From NCBI GenBank assembly GCA_029934555.1, contig JAOZMA010000013.1, positions 1 through 17,283 of the forward strand: DNA of 17,283 nucleotides, written 5' to 3'. Positions 1 to 7,826 of the stretch are shown here, piece by piece. The notes below the pieces were generated by a model. That model made no database searches. It had not been told where the DNA came from and saw nothing but the letters and a program-made list of their open reading frames with translations. The stretch's first letter is position 1. Each line of letters begins with the position of its first letter. The DNA comes from Acidimicrobiia bacterium. Its GTDB lineage: Bacteria > Actinomycetota > Acidimicrobiia > Spongiisociales > UBA5794. Both the position numbers and the translations under genes were made by a program.

Positions 1-12
1 CGAAGAATTGCC

Positions 13-54
13 GCTGTCCGCTGTCCGCTGTCCGCTGTCCGCTGTCCGCTGTCC
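13..54. repeat. 7-bp tandem repeat, six copies
   Basis: Six perfect head-to-tail copies of GCTGTCC lie just beyond the 3' end of the MFS gene. The unit is a heptamer, so copy-number change would shift any reading frame; I see no reading frame using it and regard it as intergenic. It abuts a strong GC-rich inverted repeat. The upstream neighbour lies outside the window, so the full extent and role of the repeat are unknown. Confidence 0.9.
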
Positions 55-73
55 GGGCCGGCGCGGCCGGCCC
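55..73 (-). terminator. GC-rich hairpin after the MFS gene
   Basis: A perfect 7-bp inverted repeat, GGGCCGG / CCGGCCC, with a 5-base loop starts one base beyond the MFS stop codon on the minus strand. Its position suggests a transcription terminator or an mRNA 3'-end stabiliser. No U-tract follows on the minus strand (the 7-bp tandem repeat follows instead), so it is not a classical intrinsic terminator. Tailless hairpins of this kind are commonly proposed as terminators in high-GC actinobacteria. Confidence 0.5.
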
Positions 74-74
74 A

Positions 75-1352
75 TCAGGTGACGCAGACACCATCCCCCC
101 CATGGCGCGGATCACGCAACAGGATCGATATCACGACGGCTCCAACCATCGCCACGGCGTCGAGAACCAGCACGGCAGAGATGGGAGCCCACGTCACGAC
201 GATGCCGATTGCCAGGGGGAGGAGGGCAAGTGGAGCGAGGAGCGTGCCGAGCAGGGCCACGCACGTGGCCCGGAGATGATCCGGAGCCATCTCGAGAATG
301 ATGTTCGCGTAGCCGAGGCGGAGACCACTCATCGTCGCGCCGACGAGGAAGAACGTGAGGTATAGCGGCCAGGGTCCGACAACGAGAGCAGCGAGCGCGG
401 CGAGCGGCGCACCGAGACCGACCACGGACGTTCCGATGATCACGGTCCGGTTGCCGAAACGATCCCCGAGCCATCCCCACAGGAGGTTGGAGAGTGCCGC
501 CCCCGTCATCTGCGCGGCCAGGTAGAGCCCGATCGCGCCCTGGTTCACACCCACATCGTCGAGGGCGTAGAGGACGAAGAACGGAGCTGAGAGAAGGAGG
601 ACGGACGTAAGACCCCTGGTAGTGAGCAACCGTCTGAAGTTCTTGTTCACCTTCGTGAGATGGATGGCTCGTTGGATCGATTCACTGAGGGATTCAGTCT
701 GACGCTCGTGGGTCGATGGGGGTTCTCTGACGATGACGATGCCCAGAAAAGCGATGAGGAGGAACACAGCCGCCAGGAAGAAGATCAGGGCGTAGTTCAT
801 CGGGTACCCGATGCCCCCGGAGCCGGAGAGGATCCATGCGACGACCCACCCGGCACCGATGGCCAGTGTGTATCCGATGAGCTGCTTCCATCCGATGAAA
901 CGGCCCCGTTTCTGCGTTGGAATCGCCTTGGCGAAGACATCTGCGTAGACCACCGACCCAACACCACCGGCGAGGGAGAACGCTGCGAAGAGACCGATGA
1001 GGAGGAACAGGACGAGGTCGGGCCTATCGAGGGCGAACATCGCTGTGACGACGGCGAGGAAGGCCCATGAGACCCACCTCATCGTGATGATCCACATGAG
1101 GATCGGTTTCTCATACTTGCGATCCTCGACGTGATAGGCCGTGAACATCTGCGGAAGAACGGACCCCACTTCCTGTGCGACGACCATCAGTCCGATGACG
1201 ATCGTCGATCCTGTCAGGGTCGCGATGAACGATGGCAACACCGTGTTGATGTTCGAGAAGGCCTCTGAGAGTTGGAAGAAGACGCCGTGAATCAGACCGC
1301 CGGTGAAATTCCTGTGGTAGTCCGCCGGGCGGGCTTCATCGTCATGTTGCAT
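75..1352 (-). CDS. MFS transporter
   Basis: A polytopic inner-membrane protein of 425 aa, the usual length for the major facilitator superfamily, with about twelve hydrophobic segments in two halves. The halves are separated by a charged central loop containing REPPSTHERQTESLSESIQR. The family signature GDRFGNR sits in the second half, in the loop position of the motif A repeat. The start is placed at the ATG at 1352, just before the first membrane-proximal segment; the open frame continues further upstream but would overlap the divergent EamA gene with low-complexity, non-membrane sequence. The upstream sequence has only a weak GGA as ribosome-binding site. The substrate cannot be told. It lacks neighbours on its own strand and is divergent from another exporter, which hints only at transport. 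The family call is firm and the function generic. Confidence 0.85.
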   Translation of the reverse strand: MQHDDEARPADYHRNFTGGLIHGVFFQLSEAFSNINTVLPSFIATLTGSTIVIGLMVVAQEVGSVLPQMFTAYHVEDRKYEKPILMWIITMRWVSWAFLAVVTAMFALDRPDLVLFLLIGLFAAFSLAGGVGSVVYADVFAKAIPTQKRGRFIGWKQLIGYTLAIGAGWVVAWILSGSGGIGYPMNYALIFFLAAVFLLIAFLGIVIVREPPSTHERQTESLSESIQRAIHLTKVNKNFRRLLTTRGLTSVLLLSAPFFVLYALDDVGVNQGAIGLYLAAQMTGAALSNLLWGWLGDRFGNRTVIIGTSVVGLGAPLAALAALVVGPWPLYLTFFLVGATMSGLRLGYANIILEMAPDHLRATCVALLGTLLAPLALLPLAIGIVVTWAPISAVLVLDAVAMVGAVVISILLRDPRHGGDGVCVT

Positions 1353-1369
1353 GGTTTCCACGACTGCTG

Positions 1370-1375
1370 AGGCTA
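1370..1375 (-). promoter_or_regulatory. possible -10 box of the MFS gene
   Basis: Reading the minus strand, TAGCCT lies 17 bases upstream of the MFS ATG. The seven-base string GTAGCCT recurs in front of the FtsX permease gene on the plus strand. It fits the TANNNT -10 pattern of actinobacterial housekeeping promoters and would give a leader of about 10 bases. There is no convincing -35 box. Confidence 0.25.
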
Positions 1376-1416
1376 CCGCGGCATGGTGCCACTGAATCTG
1401 CCGGTACGCTCCCGTG

Positions 1417-2298
1417 ATGCCCCTCACGAATCGCACGAATCGTGTGATCGCCGTCGGTTCACTCGCTCTCCTGGCCATCGCATGGGGAGCGATCCCCCTG
1501 TTCGTACGCGCCGAAGTCCCGGCGAGCCATCTGGTCGCAATGAGGGTCACCCTCGGTGCAGTGGTGCTGGTGCTCTTCTCGATAGCGACGAGGCGCTTCA
1601 CGATCCCGCGCCGCCGCTGGCGGGGCGTCATCCTGCTCGGGACCGTCCTCGCCGCCCACTGGCTCTCCTTCTTCGTTGCTTTGAACCTGACAACGGTCGC
1701 TGTAACGCTCGCGATCCTCTACGTCGGACCGGTTCTTGCAGCGGTTCTCTCGGGTCCGATCCTCCACGAACGGGTGAATCGTGCTGCGTTCATCGGACTT
1801 GCCGTGGCTGTTGTTGGAACGCTGTTCGTCATCCGGCCGGGTTCAGGTGCCACGATGGCCGGAGTGGCCGTGGCTGGGTTATCCGGAACCCTGCTCGCGG
1901 TGATCATGCTCCTCGGGAAGCCGCTCGCTGCCGACCTCGGGGGTCTTGTCGTGGCCACGTGGGAGCTTGTGGTTGCATCCATCGTGCTGCTGCCGTTCAC
2001 GGTTCAGGCAGTTCGAGAGTCCGGTGAGTACTGGCCGCAGTTCCTGATCCTCGGGGCGCTCTTCACGGGTCTCGCTGGGGTCGTCTATTGGACGTCGATG
2101 CGCCGACTCCCTGTTGCCGTGGTCTCCGTGATCATGTATCTCGAGCCCGCATCAGCCGTGGTGTGGGCGGCTCTGTTCCTCGGAGAGCATCCGGACCCGC
2201 TCACATGGCTCGGGGTTGTTCTCGTCGTCGCCGCAGGTACGATCGCGACGAGGGGTGTTCACGACGAGGAGGCCGTTGGTGTCTCAGAGACTCTTTGA
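1417..2298 (+). CDS. EamA/DMT-family transporter
   Basis: An integral membrane protein of 293 aa with ten hydrophobic segments arranged as two five-helix EamA repeats, the standard architecture of drug/metabolite (RhaT/EamA) exporters. Recognisable family stretches are AMRVTLG in the first repeat and IMYLEPASAVVWAALFLGE near the end of the second. The start is ATG 1417; an in-frame GTG at 1414 is an equal alternative that adds one residue. There is no strong Shine-Dalgarno sequence. The gene is divergent from the MFS gene with a gap of about 64 bases that must hold both promoters. Its 3' end overlaps the next ATPase gene by 20 bases, so the two are probably co-transcribed. Substrates of this family range from amino acids to metabolites and cannot be assigned here. 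Confidence 0.88.
   Translation: MPLTNRTNRVIAVGSLALLAIAWGAIPLFVRAEVPASHLVAMRVTLGAVVLVLFSIATRRFTIPRRRWRGVILLGTVLAAHWLSFFVALNLTTVAVTLAILYVGPVLAAVLSGPILHERVNRAAFIGLAVAVVGTLFVIRPGSGATMAGVAVAGLSGTLLAVIMLLGKPLAADLGGLVVATWELVVASIVLLPFTVQAVRESGEYWPQFLILGALFTGLAGVVYWTSMRRLPVAVVSVIMYLEPASAVVWAALFLGEHPDPLTWLGVVLVVAAGTIATRGVHDEEAVGVSETL
2266..2272 (+). promoter_or_regulatory. ribosome-binding site fixing the ATPase start
   Basis: GAGGAGG lies six bases before the GTG at 2279, inside the end of the EamA gene. This decides the start of the following ATPase: the upstream TTG at 2216 in the same frame has no such site and would only add residues encoded by EamA sequence. Confidence 0.7.
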
Positions 2299-3403
2299 AG
2301 TAGACGGGCTCCGAATTGCGATCAACGATCAAGAGGCAGCGGTTCGTGGCGACAGGATGCCGCCGACGAGCGTCCATGGTGAGCGACTGCCGTTCGGCTG
2401 GGTCGAGGCGATCCCGGGGGCTTCATTCGGAGTCGATGCATCGGAGACACTTGCGATCATCGGAGAGTCGTCGTCGGGGAAGTCTCTCATGATTCTCGGC
2501 GCGTTCGGTCTGCTTCCGAGCGGTACTCGAGTGCTCGCCGGAACCACCACCTACCGTGGCACGTCCTTCGAGCCGGCAGGACGGCGCGAGGAACCGACGC
2601 AACAGATCCGCCGTAAGGAACGAAAGAGGCTTTCACGGTCCGGGACGGTGTTCGACGACGCCGATCCGGAGTGGGCGCATCTCGTTGCGACGGAGATCGG
2701 CTTCCTCTTTCAGAACCCCATCGCTTCGTGGACGCCGATTATCGAGATAGGGCCGCAGGCCGGTGAGGTGCTCGTTGAGCACACCGATCTCAGTGAAGAG
2801 GAGATCACTGAACGCGTGATGGACGCCCTCGGGGAGGTCCATCTCCCGAAGTCGAAACGTCTCTTCAGCGCGTTCAGCTCCCAACTCAGCCGCGGTATGG
2901 GTCAGCGGGCCATGCTCGCCGCTGCGCTGGTTAAGGCACCGCGGCTCCTTGTTGCCGACGAACCGCTCTCCGGCCTCGACGTGTCGGTTGCCGCAGCGAT
3001 CCTCGATCTCCTCAAGGATCTCAAGGAGCGCCGAGACATGGCGATGATCATCGTCACCCACGACCTCGCTGTGGTGTCTCGCATCGCCGATCGTATCGTC
3101 GTTGTCTACGGAGGTCGGGTCATCGAAGAGGGGGCTGTCGGTGACGTGTTCAGACAACCGAAGCACCCGTACACGTCCGGACTCCTGGGATCGCTCCCTT
3201 CCTTGACAGGGGGGCGCCTCAGACCGATCCCCGGCGAGCAACCACCCCTTGCTGCAGTCCCGAGCGGTCGGTGCGTGTTCGCCGACCGCTGTGCGTACGT
3301 CGGTGAGGCTTGTGTGGCCTCGGAGCCCCCGCTTCGAACGGCCGATGCAGGCAGCGTCGCGTGCCATTACGCCGCTGAACTCGACCTTCCCGGTATCGGC
3401 TGA
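2279..3403 (+). CDS. oligopeptide/dipeptide-type ABC ATPase (DppD/OppD-like)
   Basis: A cytoplasmic ATP-binding subunit of 374 aa. Visible motifs are Walker A GESSSGKS (62-69; the family usually has GESGSGKS), the Q-loop around FLFQNP (Q145), an ABC signature LSRGMGQR (203-210; usually LSGGMRQR), Walker B LLVADE (223-228) and the switch His261. The C-terminal Opp/Dpp extension is present, with the HPYTSGLLGSLP stretch and four cysteines (332, 338, 345, 362) in the spacing that in some family members holds an iron-sulfur cluster. About 35 residues rich in charge are inserted between Walker A and the Q-loop. It overlaps the EamA gene by 20 bases. No peptide permease or binding protein lies nearby, so its partner is unknown. 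The family call is strong and peptide as substrate is only the family default. Confidence 0.85.
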   Translation: MSQRLFEVDGLRIAINDQEAAVRGDRMPPTSVHGERLPFGWVEAIPGASFGVDASETLAIIGESSSGKSLMILGAFGLLPSGTRVLAGTTTYRGTSFEPAGRREEPTQQIRRKERKRLSRSGTVFDDADPEWAHLVATEIGFLFQNPIASWTPIIEIGPQAGEVLVEHTDLSEEEITERVMDALGEVHLPKSKRLFSAFSSQLSRGMGQRAMLAAALVKAPRLLVADEPLSGLDVSVAAAILDLLKDLKERRDMAMIIVTHDLAVVSRIADRIVVVYGGRVIEEGAVGDVFRQPKHPYTSGLLGSLPSLTGGRLRPIPGEQPPLAAVPSGRCVFADRCAYVGEACVASEPPLRTADAGSVACHYAAELDLPGIG

Positions 3404-3428
3404 ACGGCTCGAGGGACGGGTGTAGCCT
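3400..3428 (+). promoter_or_regulatory. possible promoter of the FtsX/ABC operon
   Basis: CTGAAC (3400-3405) and TAGCCT (3423-3428), separated by 17 bases, resemble -35 and -10 elements in the 62-bp gap before the large permease. The same GTAGCCT heptamer occurs before the MFS gene. If real, the permease and its two ATPases can be transcribed separately from the EamA/ATPase pair. Confidence 0.3.
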
Positions 3429-3465
3429 GCACCAACCGTGGGTCCGGAGGCAAGGGGACCGATAG

Positions 3466-6400
3466 ATGAAGCTCGGGACGTACATCGGTCTCGTTGCTCG
3501 CCGAGTGTGGGCAAAGAAGGGGATCCTTCTTGGATCTCTGCTCGGGGCGACCCTCGTGATCGCCCTTCTCGTCGTTGTTCCTCTCTACGAATCGTCGGTG
3601 CAGGCGGTCGATCTGCGTTTCAGCGTCCGAAGCGCCGTCGCAGACGATGTCGACATGGTCGCCTTCTCGACGATGAACGACTACTCGAGAACACTCGGGA
3701 CCTCCAACCGGGCGATCGTCAACGACGCCTTCGAGCAGTGGTTGGTTCCGTGGTATCCGACGATCGAGGAGCGGTCCCAGACCCGTGAGTACGCGGTCGT
3801 CCCGACCGGTGAGGGGACAGATACCGATTGGTTCGTTCGGGCAGAGGAGTGGCGGGAAGAAGTCGCAGCGCTCGAAGCAGAGGACGTCCCGGAAGACGAA
3901 TGGCCCGAACCTCCCTACCCGCAGCCGCCCCGGGAAGCCACCCAGGTCCGATTCTTCACGACGCCCGATCTCGACACCCGGCTGACGGTCGTACGCGGGG
4001 TCTTCCCTCCGCCGCTGCTCGGAGCACCCGTACCTGAAGATGGACCGCTCCCGATCACAATCGGGGGACGGGTCGCCGCGTCGACGAACGCTGACGTGGG
4101 GGACCGATTCTTCCTTCGCCCGTTCAGTGGCCTCCCGGAAGTGTTCGAGTATGTCGAGGTAGCGGCCATCGTCGTTCCGACCGACCCGGATGCAACGATC
4201 TGGGGTGTCGACGACCCGGCCACGATGGTGTACCTCGATCAGGCCACTTTCGACGTCTGGATGGGGCAGATTCCCCTGGATCCTGGTGATGATCTGTTGG
4301 GACAGGTCACCGATCCATGGAATCGTCCCCTTCGCGGATTCGCAGCGCCCACCGTCACCCAGCGATGGAGGATGTCACTCGACGTCGCCACGGTGACGCT
4401 TGAGGACCTCGACGAGATAGAGAGCAGGATCAGCCAGTTCAAAGCACAGGTGGCGAAGGAGGCAGGAGGAACGATCCCCACGAACACCTTCCTGCCACTC
4501 CTCATCAACGACTTCTCCACCCGGTCGGTTGTGATCGGGGGACCGATCCTTGCGATGCTTGCTCTCGTCGTCGGCGGCGCCATCTACTTCCTTGTATACA
4601 CATCGGCTCTCACCGTTGAACGCGAAGGAGCCGATCTGGCTCTCTTGAAGAGCCGCGGGGCGTCAACCTGGCAGACCGTCGGGATCCATCTCGGACAGTC
4701 GTTCTTCGTGGCGGCCGCGGCGGCGCTGATCGCCCCGTTCGTCGCAAGATTCCTCGTCGGTGTGACTGGGCGAATACCCCCACTCTCGGATCTGACCGGT
4801 GGGGAGCCGCTGCATGTCACGCAGGTGAGTCCGGTCACCGGCTGGCTTCTCGCCGGCGCGATCATCACCTTCTTGGCCATGGGAGTGGCGATCGTCCCAT
4901 TCGCACGGCGTGGTGTCCTCGAACTCCGTGCTCTCGCTGCCCGTCCCGGTACGAAGTCGGTCTGGCAGCGCTACAACCTGGACCTGTTCGCCATCGCACT
5001 GTCGCTCGTCGTGCTCTTCCAGTTGAGCCAGCGAGGATTCGTCAATATGAGCGGAGAAGAGGCCACGCTCGATCCGCTGGCGATCATTTTCCCGGTGCTT
5101 CTTCTGTTCAGCGTTGCTCTCATCCTCCTTCGGGTCTTCCCGATGCTGCTCCGAGGTGTCGGCTGGGCGATGACGAAGTCCAGGTCGCTGTCGCTTGCAC
5201 TGCCGGGGTGGCATCTCAGCCGCAACCCGATTCCGTATGGACGGTTGGCCCTTCTCGTGTGGCTCACTACAGGCCTTGGAGCGTTCGCCCTCACGTATGC
5301 GGCAACGCTGGAGCAGTCGTTCGTCGATCGAGCCGCGTACGCGGCCGGCGCCGACGTTCGGATCGTGGCCGACGAGGCCGGGTACTTCGATGACCCGGAG
5401 GGGGCGATCGGTTCTCCCGTTCTCCGCACCGACGGGGCCCCCAGACAGAGCGGCCGGCGAGCCGAAGTGTTGGCGATCGAGCCGGAGTCGTTCTCCGAGG
5501 TCGTGACGTGGCGTTCTGACTTCGGGGCGGACGATCCAGCGGACCTGTTCCCTCTTCTGCGCCCCGACGGCATCGCCCCGGACGTCGGTGTGGAGCTTCC
5601 ACCCGGCTCGACGCAGCTGCAAGTCGACGCTGTGGTCGTCCCGATGAGCCTCGCGGAAGAGGCCGAGGCCGTCGCCGTTGAGAGCGACTACCGACTCCTG
5701 GTCAAAGTGATCGACGCAAAGACCAGAGTATGGACGATGGTGTCGGACGTCGACATCACCTCAGACGCGTGGAGAACCATCACGATCGACCTCACAACCG
5801 GGGAGAACGACTTTCCGACGCCGCCCGTGCCCCCACTGTCCTTGCACACGATGTGGATCGAGCGGTCCGCGGTCGGCGGACTTGCCGTCGACGGTGACTC
5901 CGTGCTCATGTCCGAACTCGTCGTTGTAACCGATGGTGAGAGCGCGATCCTCGACCTCGGGGAGATGTCACCGCTCAACGATCTGTCCATTCGGAGGAAC
6001 GTCGACGGTGACACGGCCCTCGAAGCTCGATACACGGTGCTTCCCGAGGGTTCGGAGGAACCCACTGAAGAGGAGTTGCTGAACTCTCCCCTCTATCGGG
6101 AGAGCGATGTGTCGATGTGGACCGTGCCGCAGCGATCGAGGGCGAGCACCAACGTGCCCGAACTCCGGCGCATCCCTGACGACATCTTCGTGCTGCTCGA
6201 TCGAGAGGCCGCGTCGATCGCGAGCCTGGATGTAGGGGAGACATCGTCGTACTCGGTCGGGTCGGACGTGATGACCGGGACGCTCGTCGGCTTCGTCGAC
6301 GCTGTTCCGACGATGACGGATCGAAGAAGGCAGGGCGCGATGGTCGTCGATCTCGACGCCATCAGTGCATGGACCAATGGGGCAGCAACCTGGAGCCTCG

Positions 6401-6990
6401 TCGGCGGGCTCTCGCGTCCGGAAGCTCCTCAGGAGTTCTGGATGGAGACCGACAACGTCGACACGACGGTCCGTCGGATCACGGCTCAGCTGGGTGGGGA
6501 GCCGGACGAGCTGTGGACGATCCGTGGCGTCGCAGCATCGTTCGCGAGCCGTCCCGTCCAGGTCGGCCTTGTGGCGATCCTCTTCGTCGGCGCTGCGGTC
6601 GCCGTCGTTCTCGCTCTCGCAGGTGTAACCGGATACGTGCTGCTCGCGGTCACCCGTCGTGCGAAGGAGATGGGCGTACTCAGGGCCCTCGGATTCGGAC
6701 GGAGGGGTGTCGCTACGACGTTCGCTGTGGAACAGCTTGTCGTCGTCGGACTCGGCGCCATCATCGGCGTGCTGGGAGGCATTGCCCTTGTTGTTGTCAT
6801 GCTCCCCTTCCTCCAGGTGGGAGAGACGGCCGAAGAGATCGTCCCGCCGATCCTGCTTGAGATTCCGGTGGGAACACTTGCCATCTTCTCTGCGATGCTT
6901 GGAGCGATGCTCATCGTTTCGGTGGTGTGGGCAACCAGACGCGTGTCCACCGGCAAGATGAGCGAAGTGCTGAGGGAGGTGGATCGCTGA
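3466..6990 (+). CDS. large FtsX/MacB-like ABC permease
   Basis: A permease of 1174 aa with two FtsX units in one chain. TM1 (about 20-41) is followed by an extracytoplasmic region to about 353. A first FtsX bundle follows (355-380, 407-433, 458-480), with the cytoplasmic stretch EREGADLALLKSRGAS between helices. Further helices lie at 505-520, 536-560 and 592-612. A second large extracytoplasmic region spans about 615-1030, and a last FtsX bundle (1031-1062, 1085-1115, 1132-1156) carries RRAKEMGVLRALGFGRR. A beta-rich stretch at about 715-835 resembles a galactose-binding-like jelly roll. The ATG has AGGGGA seven bases upstream. The next gene starts on the last base of its stop codon. It probably works with the two following ATPases as a mechanotransmission-type or lipid/lipoprotein transporter; the cargo is unknown. 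Confidence 0.88.
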   Translation: MKLGTYIGLVARRVWAKKGILLGSLLGATLVIALLVVVPLYESSVQAVDLRFSVRSAVADDVDMVAFSTMNDYSRTLGTSNRAIVNDAFEQWLVPWYPTIEERSQTREYAVVPTGEGTDTDWFVRAEEWREEVAALEAEDVPEDEWPEPPYPQPPREATQVRFFTTPDLDTRLTVVRGVFPPPLLGAPVPEDGPLPITIGGRVAASTNADVGDRFFLRPFSGLPEVFEYVEVAAIVVPTDPDATIWGVDDPATMVYLDQATFDVWMGQIPLDPGDDLLGQVTDPWNRPLRGFAAPTVTQRWRMSLDVATVTLEDLDEIESRISQFKAQVAKEAGGTIPTNTFLPLLINDFSTRSVVIGGPILAMLALVVGGAIYFLVYTSALTVEREGADLALLKSRGASTWQTVGIHLGQSFFVAAAAALIAPFVARFLVGVTGRIPPLSDLTGGEPLHVTQVSPVTGWLLAGAIITFLAMGVAIVPFARRGVLELRALAARPGTKSVWQRYNLDLFAIALSLVVLFQLSQRGFVNMSGEEATLDPLAIIFPVLLLFSVALILLRVFPMLLRGVGWAMTKSRSLSLALPGWHLSRNPIPYGRLALLVWLTTGLGAFALTYAATLEQSFVDRAAYAAGADVRIVADEAGYFDDPEGAIGSPVLRTDGAPRQSGRRAEVLAIEPESFSEVVTWRSDFGADDPADLFPLLRPDGIAPDVGVELPPGSTQLQVDAVVVPMSLAEEAEAVAVESDYRLLVKVIDAKTRVWTMVSDVDITSDAWRTITIDLTTGENDFPTPPVPPLSLHTMWIERSAVGGLAVDGDSVLMSELVVVTDGESAILDLGEMSPLNDLSIRRNVDGDTALEARYTVLPEGSEEPTEEELLNSPLYRESDVSMWTVPQRSRASTNVPELRRIPDDIFVLLDREAASIASLDVGETSSYSVGSDVMTGTLVGFVDAVPTMTDRRRQGAMVVDLDAISAWTNGAATWSLVGGLSRPEAPQEFWMETDNVDTTVRRITAQLGGEPDELWTIRGVAASFASRPVQVGLVAILFVGAAVAVVLALAGVTGYVLLAVTRRAKEMGVLRALGFGRRGVATTFAVEQLVVVGLGAIIGVLGGIALVVVMLPFLQVGETAEEIVPPILLEIPVGTLAIFSAMLGAMLIVSVVWATRRVSTGKMSEVLREVDR

Positions 6991-7826
6991 TGCCTCTCGT
7001 GATCCAGACCGAGAATCTCATCAAGATCCACAAGCAGGGCAACCTCGAGGTTGTTGCGCTTCAGGGCCTCGATTTCACGATGAACGAAGGTGAGTTCATC
7101 TCGGTCGTCGGCAAGTCGGGCTCGGGGAAGTCCACATTGCTCACGATTCTTGCCGGCTTCGACCGGCCCTCGGCCGGCCGGGTGACGGTGGCGGAGCAGG
7201 ATCTTACCGATATCGACTCGAAGGACCTGACCCGCTTCTACCGGCGCGACGTCGGCTTCGTCTGGCAGGACTTCACCCGGAATCTCGTTCCGTACCTCAA
7301 GGCGAGAGCGAACGTCGAGCTCCCGATGCTTCTCGCCGGAGTAGGTAGTCGCAAGCGGAAAAAGCGGGCCCTCGCCCTGCTCGAAGCAGTTGGCCTCCGC
7401 AACAGCGCATACACCGAGGTCCAGACGATGTCTGGAGGTGAGCAGCAACGCCTGGCTCTCTGCGTCGCTCTTGCTCTTGGCCCGAAGCTGCTCCTCGCAG
7501 ACGAGCCGACGGGTGAACTCGATACCGAGACAAGCCTCGGTATCTACGAGCTCCTTCGCGGGCTCTCGCACCAGGGGGGCTTGAGTGTGCTCGTTGTCAC
7601 CCATGACGTGGCGTTGGCTCAGCGCACGGACCGGATCGTGCGCATCGCAGATGGTCGAATCGCCACACATGGATGGAGAGGTCAGGAAGAGTTGGTCGCA
7701 GTCGATCAGCGCGGCATGGTTCAATTCTCCCGGGACATGCTGATCGAAGCCGGCATCGGAGACAACGTTCGCGTCAAGTTGACCGATGATGGGATCCTTC
7801 TGCAACCGGAGGATCGCCTCGAATGA
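6990..7826 (+). CDS. ABC ATPase (LolD/MacB type) with AbrB-like C-terminal tail
   Basis: A nucleotide-binding subunit of 278 aa, longer than the usual 220-240 aa of LolD/FtsE-type ATPases. It has Walker A GKSGSGKS (41-48), Q93 in VWQDF, signature MSGGEQQR (147-154), Walker B LLLADE (167-172) with the family-typical PTGELD after it, and His205; all catalytic motifs are intact. The extra C-terminal piece (about 233-275) contains VAVDQRGMVQFSRDMLIEAG and then DNVRVKLTDDGILLQPE. This matches the pattern of an AbrB/MazE/SpoVT swapped hairpin (V.VD.RGRV.IP..LR..LGI..GD.V...). The ATG shares its A with the permease stop codon (TGATG) and GGAGG lies about ten bases upstream, so translation is coupled. 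It most likely energises the large permease. Confidence 0.9.
   Translation: MPLVIQTENLIKIHKQGNLEVVALQGLDFTMNEGEFISVVGKSGSGKSTLLTILAGFDRPSAGRVTVAEQDLTDIDSKDLTRFYRRDVGFVWQDFTRNLVPYLKARANVELPMLLAGVGSRKRKKRALALLEAVGLRNSAYTEVQTMSGGEQQRLALCVALALGPKLLLADEPTGELDTETSLGIYELLRGLSHQGGLSVLVVTHDVALAQRTDRIVRIADGRIATHGWRGQEELVAVDQRGMVQFSRDMLIEAGIGDNVRVKLTDDGILLQPEDRLE

Noticed and set aside
1353..1631. Upstream extension of the MFS reading frame by 93 residues
   Set aside because: It would overlap more than 200 bases of the divergent EamA gene and adds sequence without membrane segments or family likeness; ATG 1352 directly precedes the conserved start.
2633..3514. Long minus-strand open frame opposite the oligopeptide ATPase
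   Set aside because: It is an antisense shadow of a gene with complete ABC motifs; its translation is low-complexity and matches no family pattern.
4663..5622. Long minus-strand open frame opposite the FtsX permease
   Set aside because: The product is rich in Arg, Glu and His with no domain pattern, as expected for antisense of a hydrophobic GC-rich gene.
6486..7805. Minus-strand open frame of 439 codons opposite the permease end and first ATPase
   Set aside because: It spans two real genes on the other strand and shows no recognisable motif.
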